Under the pieces are notes generated by a model. The model was not told the DNA's origin and did no database searches. It worked only from the letters and a program-made list of their open reading frames with translations. A stretch of DNA of 64,000 nucleotides from contig JASANG010004131.1 in assembly GCA_030248215.1 (NCBI GenBank), forward strand, positions 186,001 to 250,000, written 5' to 3'. Below are positions 28,401 to 43,400 of the stretch, in pieces. Numbering within the stretch: the first letter of the stretch is position 1; each line of letters starts with the position of its first letter. The position numbers and the translations under genes were made by a program. The DNA comes from Enoplolaimus lenunculus. Its lineage: Eukaryota > Nematoda > Enoplea > Enoplida > Thoracostomopsidae.

Positions 28401-31400
28401 GTATTTTTAGCTTAATCCTAAACCTAAGTCTCCCAGTCTCATTGTGCAGGTGGCCTGGTCCTTATTCTTGATATATGCCAAAATGGTTTATAAAAGTAAG
28501 CTTAACTAAACCTAAGGGCATGGGCTTTTGTATCCATATATCCGCATCTTTTGAACAAACAGTTAACATTTATTTTGTAACTGTCAAATAGAAATTGCAT
28601 TTAGTTATCTTTGTACACAAGCATAAAGCATCATGTGTGTGCACAGGCATAAAACAAACAAACAAGTCAATATGAAAATAAGTTATAAACAGAGGTCACA
28701 TAAAGGTCAAATATGTTCAAATGCTAAGGCTATCTCACCGGAAGTAGATTGTTTGCTTCTATGACAGTTGACAGTTTCAGTTACATTTTAATTTACAAAA
28801 TTAAATTTACCAAAACCATTAAAAATATCAAAATCATTTTCCCTTTGTTTGAAAGTTCAATTTTATCAAAACGGAAATTGAAAAGACGGTTTTGACATTT
28901 CAATCCCAGAAACACTTTGAAAATTCATTTTGTGAATTCCGTATAGTACAAAAACCAGGAATCAATTTCCTTCTTCTCATTCAAAAATAAATGCGTTCCC
29001 GAAATTGAAAATTTTTATTTCCACACCGTGAACGCACCTAGTTGTGGATGGCGCATTACTTTCTATAACCTTTTACCGCGCAGGTTATACTATCAGCAAT
29101 TAATAGTGCAAAATAAAGTCAAAATGTGCAATGTTCAACAATTATTACGCGTGTGCATTGTACACAATCTTTCTTAGAGTTGGGAGCACTCTTTAACTCG
29201 ATACGTCAAACTCTTCTACTCAAGCGGTGAGGATAAACGCCTCCAACGGCCATTCAATAGCAGTAGCGTTCGGATCCTAGCTTGAAACAAACCATCAGAT
29301 GAAATAGAAAACGTTCATGCAAGAAACGGTTAATGTTCGCATAAAAACTTCACATTTCGCCGGCCCGTAGCCAGCTCACCTTGCTGGGTGGGCTGCAAAA
29401 GGTTGAAAATTTTTTAGGGAGGGGCAAAATTTTTCGAAGGGCGGTGAGCCCCCCTCCCCCCGGCCTCCATTTCATAATATGGCTACGCTGTAAACGCTCA
29501 CTGGTCACAAACTCACTTTACATCACCGTAAATTCTAACTCGCGGATCTTCACCGGCAGCTAAATCGAGCACTCGAATACCGTTATATGACACACCACTG
29601 ATTAAACCCGTAAAATGTGACGTCATCGCAGACGAGGACCTCGGCTCGCGGCTAAGAGAATTGGTTGATTTTGGCACATCATCGTTGCTTCGACTGTTTC
29701 GACTAGAGGCGATACCAAATTTAATATGGCCACCGAGTTGTATGATAGATTGAAAATTGAATACTTCAAGCTTTTGACCTGAAAATTGCCGTTATAAGCA
29801 CCATAATAAAATATTCATGATCATACAATTTGGTGCCCAGTAGAACATAATAAAATTTCCATACATTTGCAAAGATTCGAAAAAATGAACGTAACGGTCG
29901 AAATGATGAAGGGAGTCATGGAGCCAATCTCCTAAAATTTGTCCCGCGACCAGTAATGCTCAGTAGAGAAAACGCAAACAAAAATTTGCCTAACAGAATT
30001 CTTATCATTCTCAGTTGAAATTATTTTCGTCCAGAGGAGGTGTGAAGGTTCAATTGTGTGCCTGCTCTATGCTCGCCACTACGACTTACCCATCGGAGCA
30101 TAATCAATTGGTGTATTTTCGTCAATCTGCATAGTTGCATTCTTTCCATGTCGTCGAAATTGTATCACATGATATTCGTTATCGTTCGCTGATGTGTTCG
30201 GTTCAGTCAATACATGATTATCATCGCCTACGTTGTATGTTATTCGAATTTTGCTGTTCGCCTGTAACTAAATAATACTGACGTGTAATTTTGGCTTTTT
30301 ACGTAGTTCAATAACTCATTCGCTTGTTGCCGCATTATTTCCTGCTACTGCGGTGTGTACAAGTCGAAACATAAACCAGAATTGAATTTTTGAAAGAATA
30401 CGGTAAAATTAAGTAATTGAGTAACATCTTAAGGGCACATTGTTCATTTCTGGGAAAACTTACAGCTATTTGAGGAATATTGCGCATTGAGTTGTGCAAG
30501 AAACGTAATTTCAAGAATACGAAACTGCAGCATTGTTTTTGACTCGAGCTTAATCTCGGCTCGAGTCATTGCGGTTGAAAATAAAATAACATCACTGTGA
30601 TAGGCCATCTACTCTTGCAAAAAAACGCAAACCAGGCGAAAGCCAGTTTACTATCTGCTAACGTTACCGTTACATATTTTAATATGGTTATGAGTAGCAT
30701 GGTGTAAACGTATAGTAATTATTACGGAAACGGAATGCAGATATTCAAGTATAAATGTTTCAAAGATATTTTGTTTTTCAGCCAACACAACTGCGCTATG
30801 CAAATATTAATCGGGCTTTCGAAAATTTTAAACAATAAAATAGCGGATGCACCAAACGTTTTAAGATTTTGGATGAGTGGCGTAATTTTCATTTCATATC
30901 GAACAATTGCAGCGTACTTGGTATGAAAAAGTGCGAATTTCATACGTGATTTTTAACTAATTTGGAGCTCAAAAATGAGAGAATTTCCGGTATTTCTATT
31001 ACGGATACGGAAACGGACATCGATTTTTACCGGAAACGGATTTCGGTTACATCCTGCTGAGTTGTGATGTGCAGAGCCGGAGTAGTCACCCCCCATACCC
31101 CCATCCGTCAAGGGTCTCCACCTCTAAAGGGGCCCCACCCTAACCGGTTGATATGAAAACCGCCGAAGTTTTAAAATGCGTCTGGTTGCTCGTTTGCTTC
31201 GCTCGCAAGTTTGGTGCTCTCCACGCTGAAGTTTGGGGGGAGCCCCCGGCCCTTGTCTGCTCCGATACTGTTGATGTGGATCTTATCGAATCAAAAATAA
31301 TTTGCGCTACGATGCTATCTGATCCGGATTTTCCATTAGTGATCCGAGATCGGATTCGATGCGATCCACAGCCAGCTCGCCCCGAATCCCTCCGATCCTA

Positions 31401-34400
31401 ACTTGAGTCTCTCAATTTTACGAAAACAATGAATATTGAGCACAAATTTAACCCAAGCACATAAACACTCGATACAATGTTAAGTGTTGTGTAAATCGGC
31501 GTTAAAGAATTCAAGTAGGAAGCGAAAAATGGTGACTGGGTCGTGGTCGAATTCCATAAATGCGACAAAAAATGGTCGCTAAGAAGATAGTAACACTTGA
31601 AAGTCATTACTGGAACCACAATTACAATTATAATTCATCGATCCGACTCAAACATAAAGGATCCAATCCGGAAACAAAACGATCCGATCGATACATTTTT
31701 GTCCTTCGGATTCGATCCACGTTTAAATAGCGGATCGGATCGGTCGCTACCGATTCGATGCAGATCACAAGTTGTGAGTGTTCAATTTTTCTGGCCAAAA
31801 ACTTGACATTAAAATTGTTGAGTTAGATTTGAACGCGTTTTTTTGGCATTTTTGGGTTACTATAGAGTCTGTAACAGGAATATATGGTTTCGTTTCTATA
31901 GAATTAAATTACAACCTTATTAAATAATACCTAGCGCTGAGTATGCTTTCGAAAACTGAAATAAGCTAAAATGATTACAATTTCAACACTAAGTGAATCA
32001 GGAGACGACGCCGAGTCCACACGAAGCAACATTGCGTTCGGAACATCTGTTGTGAATCCTAACGCAAGACTATCTTCAGTGGTGCTTGGAAGATTGCCAA
32101 CCGCATGCCGGAATACAATAACGCCTGTTTCTGGGCCAAATGTGAACGAAGTACTATCTGAAAAAATGATTAAAATAATATAAACCAAACCCAAATTTGT
32201 AATACTCAGTTTTAAATTGTTATTTTTTTAAACTAATTTTTTAATATTTTGAAACGCAAGGGAAAGCAAAATTAAACTCTGGATATCAATAGCGAAATTT
32301 AGCTGATTATTAACATTGCAACAAAACATTGCAACCTACCTCATCAAACAGATTTATATGGCGAGTCCATTTTGGAAATCATTTATTCAGTGTTAAACCG
32401 CCGATGGTAGTTCTTTACGAAGCTGTTATTAAGATAAATTAAGCCAAGTATTGTATAACCTTTTCCCACACGGCGGGTGCTGCGAGCAATTAGCATTCAA
32501 ATCCTAGGCTGAAATTACCTTGATCTCAGATGAAATTGTAAATGGTAATGATTAAGAAAAAAGTCAACATTTGTATTAATAAAACTGAAACGCCTCACAT
32601 GCGTATTTTCGGCAACAATCTAATTGAATTTTACAAACGTATGCAATTTCAATGTATTAATGAATTATATTAATATATAAAAGCTACAAGAATATTGCCA
32701 ACATTTTTACGGGAAGTATGTTGGCGTCTGTTTTGCAATTACGTTCACTAGTTATGATTCCATCTGAAGCATTTAGTGAGATTAGGCTCAGATATGAGTA
32801 TCATACTTTTATCACAGCGTTTTCCTGAGTACGTAGTCATACTACAGTCACATTCGATACCGTTCCATTGTTGAATGCACAACCCGTTTTTGGCACAACT
32901 TTGTGGAGCACACTCTACCGTAGGCCCTGAAAATGTTTTTAGGCCAGCAAAATCAAGTGAAACCATTTTCAGATAATATTTTTCTCGAATAACTATAGTC
33001 ACAAAACTGCTCTGTGACAAGCGTTAGGGGTAGGGTTAACAGAAAAAAGTATTACGGCAGGGTTAACGCGTGACAAATTTAAAATCAGTAACACGTTAGT
33101 CGTATTTTATGACACATTTTGTGGCAAGGGTAAATTTGATATTGTGAACGCCGTACAAATAAAACAGCGCATATAATGTATATCGAAGTCTTGCTACCAA
33201 ACGAGATTCGATATTTCAACCGGTCGCTTGAAAACGTATCAAAGCCAATAAAATGAGCGTGCATATTTTTGCAAGTCAAGAGTCAACGCATGTGCAAAAC
33301 AAGGTATATACTTCTCTGCTTCTACCCACGCTGATGTTAATTCGATAGATAAACGACGCCTATATTTGGTGATAATATCGCTCCTATATCGAAATCTAAG
33401 TATTAGCCTAAATCTAAGCCTAAGCTATTTTACTAGTTTAGTCTATTACTCGTATGAGAGGATATTTGGCGCGGAGAGAAACCAAGTATTTTATGAACAA
33501 AAATATGTTATGACTTACCCTCACAACCCTGTTCAACACCGTCTTTCTGAGATGCTTGATTGAGCAACGACAATGGTGCGCTGTTGATTTCAAAAGACGC
33601 CAAACAGCCCCTATATCCAACCCGCGACCATAGAATTGCCGGAAGACTGTCAAATGTTACATTAGCATTATCAGACGGCAGGCCCCCTACGTATAGCGCT
33701 GATTTGCCCTTCGCAACGTTAAGCTGGCGATTGTGACCCGTAATACGCTTTCTAGCGATTCTTCCATCTACCAGAAGTGTTTGTCGGTATGACGATGTTT
33801 TTGTTGCTAATTGCGTTAATGACTTAGCTAATTTAACTAGCTTAACTGTGTGCCATTTTAAATCGTTTAATGGTTGCAAACTTGCGGGAGACCGGATATA
33901 ATCAGGACCGTCACCGAAATTAAACGCATACCTTAGGCGTCCTTTGTAGAGTTCAAGGGCGATAAAATCACGAGGAATCGCAGAACCGGCACTATAGAGT
34001 AAAAGACCGTCTGGTTCGAGAGTTCTAAATTGAAATTGTAGGTTTAAATCGGTATCTGGCGATGGTAAAACTTTAGAAGGCAACGCAGCGAACGCGGCTC
34101 GACTAGTGAAAGAAACAATATTGAATGGTTTGACCGGCGCCCAGTCTATCATAAAGACTTCACCGCTTTGTTCGAACGATGCACTGCTAATAGCACTACT
34201 ACCCCTGCGATCTGTGGGCGCAATTTTGTCACTGAAATCGCGTAAAGATGACTTAGCTACTCGCCCGCGGTTGGCTGGATGGCGTTCAGTTTGTTGTGCA
34301 GCTTCTGCGAATACATCAAGGCCGTTAAATATGAACACAGCCATACTGCCACGAAATGGAGCTGAGTAAACTTCGGCAATGTTTGAAGAATTTTTGTTCG

Positions 34401-37400
34401 ATTGTTGGGCAAGTTTACCGGTTGTGTATCGTTTTCGAGGGTCGGACCTGGATACAATTGGCTGACCTGCTGAGATAGTGTCGTATGAAAGCAACAGGAT
34501 GTGGTGAGTTTTGAATTGAACTGTAATTACAAAAGTTAAAATATTGAAATTGAGGCGTTTTGTGCGTCATCCACTTTTGGTTGCGCCCAGCATGTGGAAA
34601 TTGGAAACGTCAATTTCCCATTACTGTTTTCAAAAACTTGGGGCAGTGGCAAATTGAATTTTAAATTTGTGTCAATTTACCATTGCCTTCTAATTTATAA
34701 AATCGAGTAGAAAATTGATAAAATCAAATAAAGTCAATTTACCTCTAGTGATTTTAAAATTGATGGATATGGAAAACTGACCCATTTTCCAAGCTCAATA
34801 TCCACTTTAATATACTGCAAATTTTGAGGCAAGTGGTAAATTGAACTCATAACTTTAGTTTTTTCCAAATTGGCTCAAATTGTGACGTTTTTTAAACTCA
34901 GCCTATTTATAAACAATGGTTGTCTGACGTTGAATCAACTCGAGTGACGATCACATCAGAGTTACGTCATTTTTGACAAATGTTCCATTTCTCGTCTCCT
35001 AAACTTTTCATTTTTAGATACGGATGATATTTAGATGAGCTATATCGGTAAAAAATTTAAATTATTTAAATCAGCGTTAACCTGATACTGGCCGAAGCCC
35101 ATCAATCCAAACGGTAAGTTGATTGTGCTTCCTTCGAATTTTGGCACTATGCCACATATCGTCATTCAGTTCACTGCCGAATGCAAATTTCTAAAAATTC
35201 AATACGTCTGGTTTGTTAAAATTGTCAAAATCAAAACGAATACAATCGGGAACTGGACTATAAACAGAGAACGGTCCTGCAAGACTTCTGGGACTAAGAT
35301 GTTATTTGGAACGGTTTATCACTGCTTAATACGCAGTGATTGTTTTTGTTGCGATTATATTAACTGGTTTATTGTTCCTGCGTTTAATAAAGTCCACTCC
35401 GTGACTTATAGGTTTTGTCAACAGTTTGTTTCCACGAAACTTGCATTCCAAACATACCATAATCGGTGACCAACTATATAGCGTGCTCGGGGCTGAAGGT
35501 GGTTCTCGCAGAGAAACAGTGCGATGAATATGGATATTTTTCAAATTTTACAAATGTTATATTTCATTAATTTGAAAAATAAAAGATTTTTCAAGTTTTT
35601 AAACAAAAACGATGCTTTTAAGTGTCCAGATATTTTATCAGCTCGCCAAACCTCTCGTTTAGTGTGCGTCAAGGTAAATTTTAATTCAATTGCATTGCCC
35701 GTTCACAACAAACAGTCGAATCTTATATATAAAAACCGTTAATCGTGTGATACTTTGCTTGTCGTGTGGCACTGCTGGTGGAACATATTTTTTGTACAAC
35801 GCCGTGCTGCTCCAGACGGCTTCTGCGAGCAGTGGCATAAAAAAATTATCAAAAAGTATACCGCCTTCTGCAGGCTTGCGTTATACTTTACTGTGCCGCA
35901 CGCCGCTATGCGTTGCTAACAAAAATATAAAAAAATCTATTTGGTGTCGGTCGGCGGCGTGCGGCACGCAGCGAGTACTGGCGCAACCTTTAGTACGCAG
36001 CTAACAAAATCAGATTGCGAGTGTAGGCAAGTCGAAAAAACACTTGCATTTTGATATCGACCAAAATTGTACACAATTTCAACGACACCATCGACCAATT
36101 GAACTGTCAGTGTTTCGTTTCGTTTTGCTTTCGACGTCCCAAACAAATATCCCGACGATTCGCGAGTTCGAAATTTAATTTGGCACCATTCTGCAGCGGT
36201 GTGTTGTACACGAGCGGCAATTAAACGAACGTGTTGGCCTCCATCGAAGTGAACGACAAGTGGTGCTTAAAACGCGAAATTTGATCGCTCAAATTAAACT
36301 GCTATATTCAGTTCAAGGAAGTTCTGTAGCTAGAGTTAGGCCAAGAAGGCTCAGCTATCTAGAATAATTTTGATCCAATAAAATGGTTTAGCTCTGCTTG
36401 TAACCTTGTCTATTGCTATAGCACGCCGTTCTAAAAATGATTTTCGCTCCCCTGTAGCAGTAGGTTGAGCTGACTGATGGCCTGATTCACACATGCAAGT
36501 TTTTACAGACTGCAAAAAATAAGGAGTCAAATTGACTCTCTGGGAAATAGGCTTTTCCTGACTCGACAAACTGAGTCAAAATTCGACTCCGCCAGAGTCA
36601 AATTCGAGTCCTTGAATCACTCAGTGAGTCGAATTTCACTCAGTTTGTGAAGTCAGGAAAAGCCTATTTTTCACAGAGTCAATTTGACTCACCATTTTTT
36701 ACAGTGCACGAGGAACTTTGAGCTGTAATACGCTTGTACAAGTTGTTTCGGTTGAGATCCCTTTGAAAAAAACTTGCAGCTACAAAAACTTAACGAACCT
36801 GATATTTGCTTAATTATAAGCGCAAACTAATTCAAGAGCCTAAACCTACAATTCTGCTTCAAACGCTAATAAAGTAAACAAAAACAGCACTAAATAAAAC
36901 ACTAAACAATACCAAACCTTTGACACAAACCAAAATACGTTAGCTGACATTGTCTCTAAAGGTTAGTTTTCTACTCTTTAGGCAATGATCCATAGAAACT
37001 GTTCACTCTTACTTTGATCACAACTTGGACCACCAGGAAGACCGTTGCTACAGTCACACAAGTAGCGGTTCCATCCTTCGGTACACTGGCCTAAATTTTG
37101 ACACGGACTGCTTGGACAATAAGGATATGTTTCGAAGCAAGCCGGGATTACCTATAATTTCAATGAAAATACAATTATTATACTTGTGTAATACTTTTAT
37201 GAATAATTTTCAAAGCGTACGTCGGCTCTGAGTTCAATTTCTTTTCTCACGCTTGGCATACCGTTATCAAACAATAAGTAAAATGAAGTGTCTCCTTAAA
37301 AAACGGCAGGTTTCGTAAGTTTTCGAGTTGATCCACAATACTTTGCGTCCCAGGTAAACGTCTTACTTGTTTTACTTTAATAGCAAAAGCACCCTTATAC

Positions 37401-40400
37401 CATAATCGATGCTTACCAATTTTTATTGTTGTATACAATTTTTTCTGTACTCGCAGCGCACAAATGAAATCAACAGGTATTTGTGCAGTTTTCGTCACAA
37501 GCTAAACTGTAAAGCCTAAGCCGAAGCCTAATCGTCAAGTTTTAGTTACTGGAAATTTCGGTACAAAAAGTATACAACAATCGATTAAAAGTTTAATAAA
37601 ATGAGTTTTGTATCTGGGTCTGTAGCCCGTGGCAGGCAAGGCTCAGCAACGTGTTTGAGAATTTTGCTCACCCTCGAAAATTTTCAAACTTGCTTATAAG
37701 TCATCGAGAACCCTTGTATGCCCCTGCTGAAATTTTTTTAGCCCCTCTAGCAAGGTATGCTGGCTACGGGCGTCTCGTGTTTAGCGTATACAATTTAACA
37801 ACATACTTGAGCAGCATTATTATGAAACAGATATTCGTTAAAATTAACTTCCGCTTGTCCGTTGAGCGAAAACGCTGAAACGCATCCAACAAAGCCTTGT
37901 CGCGAATGTAGCGTCCAGACTTCTGGCGGAACTGCCGCCAGCAGCGCCGGATCACTCCAGTTAAAGCCGGCGAGGTATATTTTGTTTGCTGAAAATAATA
38001 AAAAAAAATATAAAAAAAGGTATACTGAAGTAAGAAATGGCTCATAAATGTGAAAGATCACAAGCAAACCGATCGTGTACAGTAATCCAAATTCTGGGTT
38101 TTGTTGTCGTTAAAGACTATATCCTGAGCCTAAACCTAACGATAACAATCAGTAGCGATCACATTAAAACATTGTTCTAATTCGAAATATGCCTTAGTAT
38201 TTAAGGATAGGAAATAAAAATATCAAAGTCAAAGATGGAATAGCGGTAGGTAGTTTTAATTTGTCGTAGTCGTAAGCCTAAGCCTAAACAAACTAAATTA
38301 ATAAGCAATCGAAATTAAAAGGTATTATTCTTGATAAGATTTTTATTATTCCGGATAAGATATTCTATATAAACAAAGTTAGGAATCATAAAAAACTCAA
38401 TATCACAGTATCGCAATGGGGATAGCAGTGGACATAGTTGAAAGTGTAAGCCTAAGCCTAAAAATCCTGGGCGGTACGGTAATTAATAGGAGCACATTTA
38501 CCGGTCTTAATGTGAATAGGGTTTTCTGTATATGGAAACGTCATTCCTTGCGTGCGATCAAGAGTGACATCAATCCCCTGAGGTGAAAAGGCGGTGTTTA
38601 GCGAATGCCAGTTATTATCGCAGACGGAATTATCAGAAATCTACAAAAAGAAAATTTTTTCATATTAAATATTTAATTATGACTGGGTTTCTGAAATCTT
38701 ACTAAAGTATTTATTGAAATATTGTCTAAGTTACTTACTAAAGAGAGCGGCTTAAGTAAATGCTTAACTTTTCGAACAAAAACAGATAAATACCAATTTT
38801 GCACCAGTACCAAATGAATGTAGCCACAATTCTTATTGATATATGAATGAAGTCATTTGAGATTATAATTTCAATTTGACCAAGGTAATTACGTCAGACT
38901 ACTAATATGTACCTATCAGTTATTCTTAAGTACGCTTGTACAAACAATTACGAAAAAACAAAACAACATACACCAACACTAAATAAAAAAAAACAACATA
39001 CTAACCCCACAACACATAAAATAGCTTAGTACAAAGTTATACTTAAGTAAGGTTTCTGAAACTTATACCATCTTTAGCACCAAACTAAGTTCTAAAGATA
39101 GTATAAGATTCAGAAACCTTACTTAAGTACGCTTGTAGAAACAATTTGGAAATAGCTTAGTACAAAGTTATACTTAAGTAAGGTTTCTGAAACTTATACC
39201 ATCTTTAGCACCAAACTAAGTTCTAAAGATAGTATAAGATTCAGTAACCTTACTTATAAGTACGCTTGTACAAACAATTTGGAAATAGCTTAGTATAAAG
39301 CTATACTTAAGTAAGGTTTCTGAAACTTATACCAATTTTAGCACCAAACTAAGTTCAATACAAGATAATATAAGATTCAGAAACCTTACTTAAGTACGCT
39401 TGTACAAACAATTACGAAATAGCTTAGCACAAAGTTATACTTAAGCAAGGTTTCTGAAACTTAATACCAATTTTAGCACCAAACTAAGTTCTAAAGATAG
39501 TATAAGATTCAGAAACCTTACTGAAGTACGCTTGTACAAACGATTGGGAAATAGCTTAACATAAAGTTATACTTAAGTAAGGTTTCTGAAACTTATACCA
39601 TCTTAGACAAAAGCACCAAACTAATCTAAAGATATAAAGATCAGAAATATAAAAAAGCTTAGAAAAATAAAAAAAGTATATAAAAATAATAAAAAAAATT
39701 AAATATAACAAATTTACAAAAAAAAAAAAAAAAAAGAAATTCTGAAATACAAACTACTGGTAGAACTTACAATGCAAAAAATGGTGAGTCAAATTGCCTC
39801 TCTCTCCGAAATACGCTCTACGGGACTACACAAACAAAGTGAAATTCGGCTCCACCCGAGTCAAATTCGGCATACTGAGCCGCACGTTTGAGTCTGGCGG
39901 AGTCGAATTGGACTCAGTTTGTGTAGTCCCGTAGAGCCTATTTCGGAAAAAGACTTAAGTAAGGTTTCTGAAACTTATACCATCTTTAGGACTTAGTTTG
40001 GTGCTAAAAAGTCTCACCTTATGTCGTGAAGCTTCCGCCGACTGACGCGTAATGAAATACAGGTGCTTTTCAAGCAGCTCAAACGCAAAAAAGACAGTGT
40101 CACCAGCGTCGTAAGGCCCGTTGTACCACAGCAGTCCTGATTGTTCAACAGTGCGAAATTTGAACGCTAAAAATAAAAATAAATATTTAGGCGTAAAAAC
40201 TAGAATTTACACCCGGACAACGCTTTCCGTGAGCTGGTATTCTAAAAAGAATCCCTGTGAATATACGCTAACAGCTTCAACTATTAAGCAAAAGTCTGAA
40301 CATTGTATAACTACATAATACGCTGTTATTTGTGCACTAATAACGCTAGTGTTTATTTTAGATTTTGACAATTTGCTGCTGGGTTATGCGTTTTCTGCGT

Positions 40401-43400
40401 CAACACGTATTTGTAAATATATATGAAAATGGAATGACTGCCGTCTCGTGTACCTCTGTATCTTTGATTTGTTCAAATTTTGATCGAACTTATGGCGTAT
40501 ACATACAAAGCGAGGACGGAATTGCAACAATATATCACATCATTCAAACTGGAAAATTTTGACAGATGGCAAAATTAAGCTTTAGACTAATTGTTTTTGC
40601 TTGTCTTAGGCTTAGGCTTGGTTTAGGCTTAGTAATATGCTAAAAATACTGTTCCGCCCGTGTTCTTTACATTGGCCCAGGATTTCGAATTACCTTATTT
40701 CAGCCTAAACAAACCAACATACACTTGAAAACAATTCAGTGGTGAAGTTTTGTTCAAAACTTACAGACTGAAAGTTTCGGCAGTTGATTCCAACTTGGCA
40801 CAACAAGAAACGACGTTGAGGTAGTAAACGTGATCGCTTTTGGTGCTTGCGATATCTGTCTGCATTGCTGAAGCGCAGTTGTGTTGCCAGATGCGCGAAC
40901 AAGTGACGTGGATTGTTTCAAATCTTTAAGAAAATCTAACGCTCGGCTGTCGGAACTGTAGCGAATCTAAAAATAAAAAACAAAACCGCTATAACCGTTT
41001 ATCTTTGGTAGAGTTACAACATTGACAAGTAAAATAACCCGGCCTTGGCACGAACGCGGACTTTTTACAGCGAAAACCAGAGCATGGAAAATTTCGGCGA
41101 AAATACCTAAAATAACACGGATTTTTTCGGGATCGAACCCGAATACAACAATAGATCTTTGTCAACTTACCAAGTTTACATTCGGAACTAAAAAGTGTGA
41201 AACGGTAGCAAGTAGATTTCAAACACAGAACTCCCGTCTACGTTTCACCTGCTATGTCGTTTATGTTTTTATTTTAAATTTTGCGTCAAACAAATATGTC
41301 ACCTGTATTATAACCGAGTTAACGGGCAGAAATAAAACTATTCTTAAAACTTAAAATAAAAGTGGCATTAAAATTTTAAAATTCCATAAAATACATAATC
41401 TTCATATTGAACTTTACCTGTTTAAGGCACCCAACAAACGGATTTGTTTCCAAATGAGCGAGCGGATGAAAATCCGGCGGCTTTCCACCGACAAATGCTC
41501 GAGTTGCTTTCAGAAACCGGTACGGACCAACATGATCCTCAGACGACGTCCAGGTATGATCTACTGTTAGGGTCAGCTGAAATATTCAAATAAATTATTA
41601 GACTATTAAAACTTTCCTGTGTACAGTAGATTCTGAATGCCAAATTACTGGTAGTTAAGATATTGAAACGCCCAATAGAGAACTTTACCTCGTTGGTAAT
41701 CTTGAAAAAGCGTTTCCAACATGTAATAATCGGATTACTATGAAGGACGAACCGTAGTATAAGCCAAACCTAATAACCCTCAGTGTAAGGATAAGCCTAT
41801 AAGTAAGTGTACGCCGTAGCCTAAGCAAAAAAATTAGTCTAAAGCTTAAGCTTACTGATTGTAGTCGCGCGAAAAAAATGGTTCGCCCCTGAAAGTTACA
41901 TGGGCCATGCAAATTAAGAAATATAGCTAAACTGTCTTACGGCAAAACCCAACGAAAAGCAAGCTTAAAACTAGAACAATTATTGTTGTTAAAGTTCCAA
42001 AAGTATTCACAATCAATCTTTAGGTCCATTTGTGTATGTAAATTCTTCAGTTTTTGAGCAAAATTAGAAAAGCCAATTTTGATGGAGTGCGCTGGAAATG
42101 CAGGTATCGGCTCTTATTCGCTCCAGACGACAGTATGGCGTAGCAATCCGCGTTGATCCCATGCAAACAACCAAATCAACCAATCATGATAGGTATTGTA
42201 ACGTATAGACCAGTGCATTAAAGCCGCAAGACACTTGGAGATATTTTTCCGAAAATGGTACAGTTCGCTCGGGCCCGTAGCCAGACGGCGGCCGAGGGAG
42301 CTGAGTCCTACGAAAGAACTTTGGCCTGCCATAGAAAATTTACAAGCTTGCTTGTAGGTCATCGAAAACCCGGGTATGTCCCTCCTGAAAATTTTTTAGC
42401 CCACCAAGTGAGGTGATCTGGCTACGGGCTTGAGTCCATTTCTGCGAACACTTTTTTTGTGGAAGAGTAATAAGATACGCTAACGCTATTTTAGAGTCTT
42501 GTACACTTTCCACTACACAGGTTTAAAGCTTAAGTCTTGTCTACGCAGTGGCGGATCCAGGATCTCAAAATGGGGAGGGGGGCAAATTTTCACAGGTAAT
42601 AAACTTACTTTTGACTCATACACAAAACACGAACTATTGTCACACAATTGCTGTAGAATTTTGGTCGAGATGCTGTTGGGGGGGGCCACGGCCGGGGTAG
42701 CCCCCCATGGATCCGCCATTGTGTCTACGCCTTTACCTAATCCTAGGCCTGAGCCTTAACGTTAAATGTGGCGAAAGTGCACAAGAGCCTTTTTCAGTAG
42801 AAGTACTTAGCGATAAAGAGCAAGCGACATCGAAAATTATTATACTGTTCGAAACTATACTGATGCCAATCAGAAGCTAATCACACGACACAATATGTCT
42901 AATATGTGTTTCATTTCACTGCATCTTACGTCTACCTTATAAAGTGAACGCTGACAATCCCGATATTCAGCGGATACATGTTTGTCGTAATTTAGAATTT
43001 GGAACAAGTCACATTTACAAATGCGATAAAACACAAATATCAATGACATGCATTAACAGTATTCTCAAACGATAATAGTAAATCTCGGCGGACAATGTTA
43101 TTTTGACGGGCGTAACAGTAGTATCAGCATATTTCTATGCTTAAACCTAAGCCTAAACCTCAGGTTACAGCATATAAAATTAAACCTCAGTGGGCATTAA
43201 ACGGTTACCAGAGCCTGTATTGTCAAATGTGTGGGCAGTGTCAGTCATCAGGTGATGAAACGTCTTGTACCTTTCGAATTAACGAATTGTAAGCGTCAAA
43301 ATAAAGATCTTTTATTCCATTGACATACTGTACTTCTGTGCAAATTTTGTGATCTCAAGTTGTAGCAGTTCAGTTTGACAACCTATCGCTATTTACTGAA

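Noticed and set aside
30735-30943. Overlapping frames at 30722-30943
   Set aside because: They lie in the repeat family also found at 62800-63004 and 5420-5620.
39041-39620. CRISPR array
   Set aside because: The repeats are contiguous palindromic units without unique spacers, in an intron of an animal gene.
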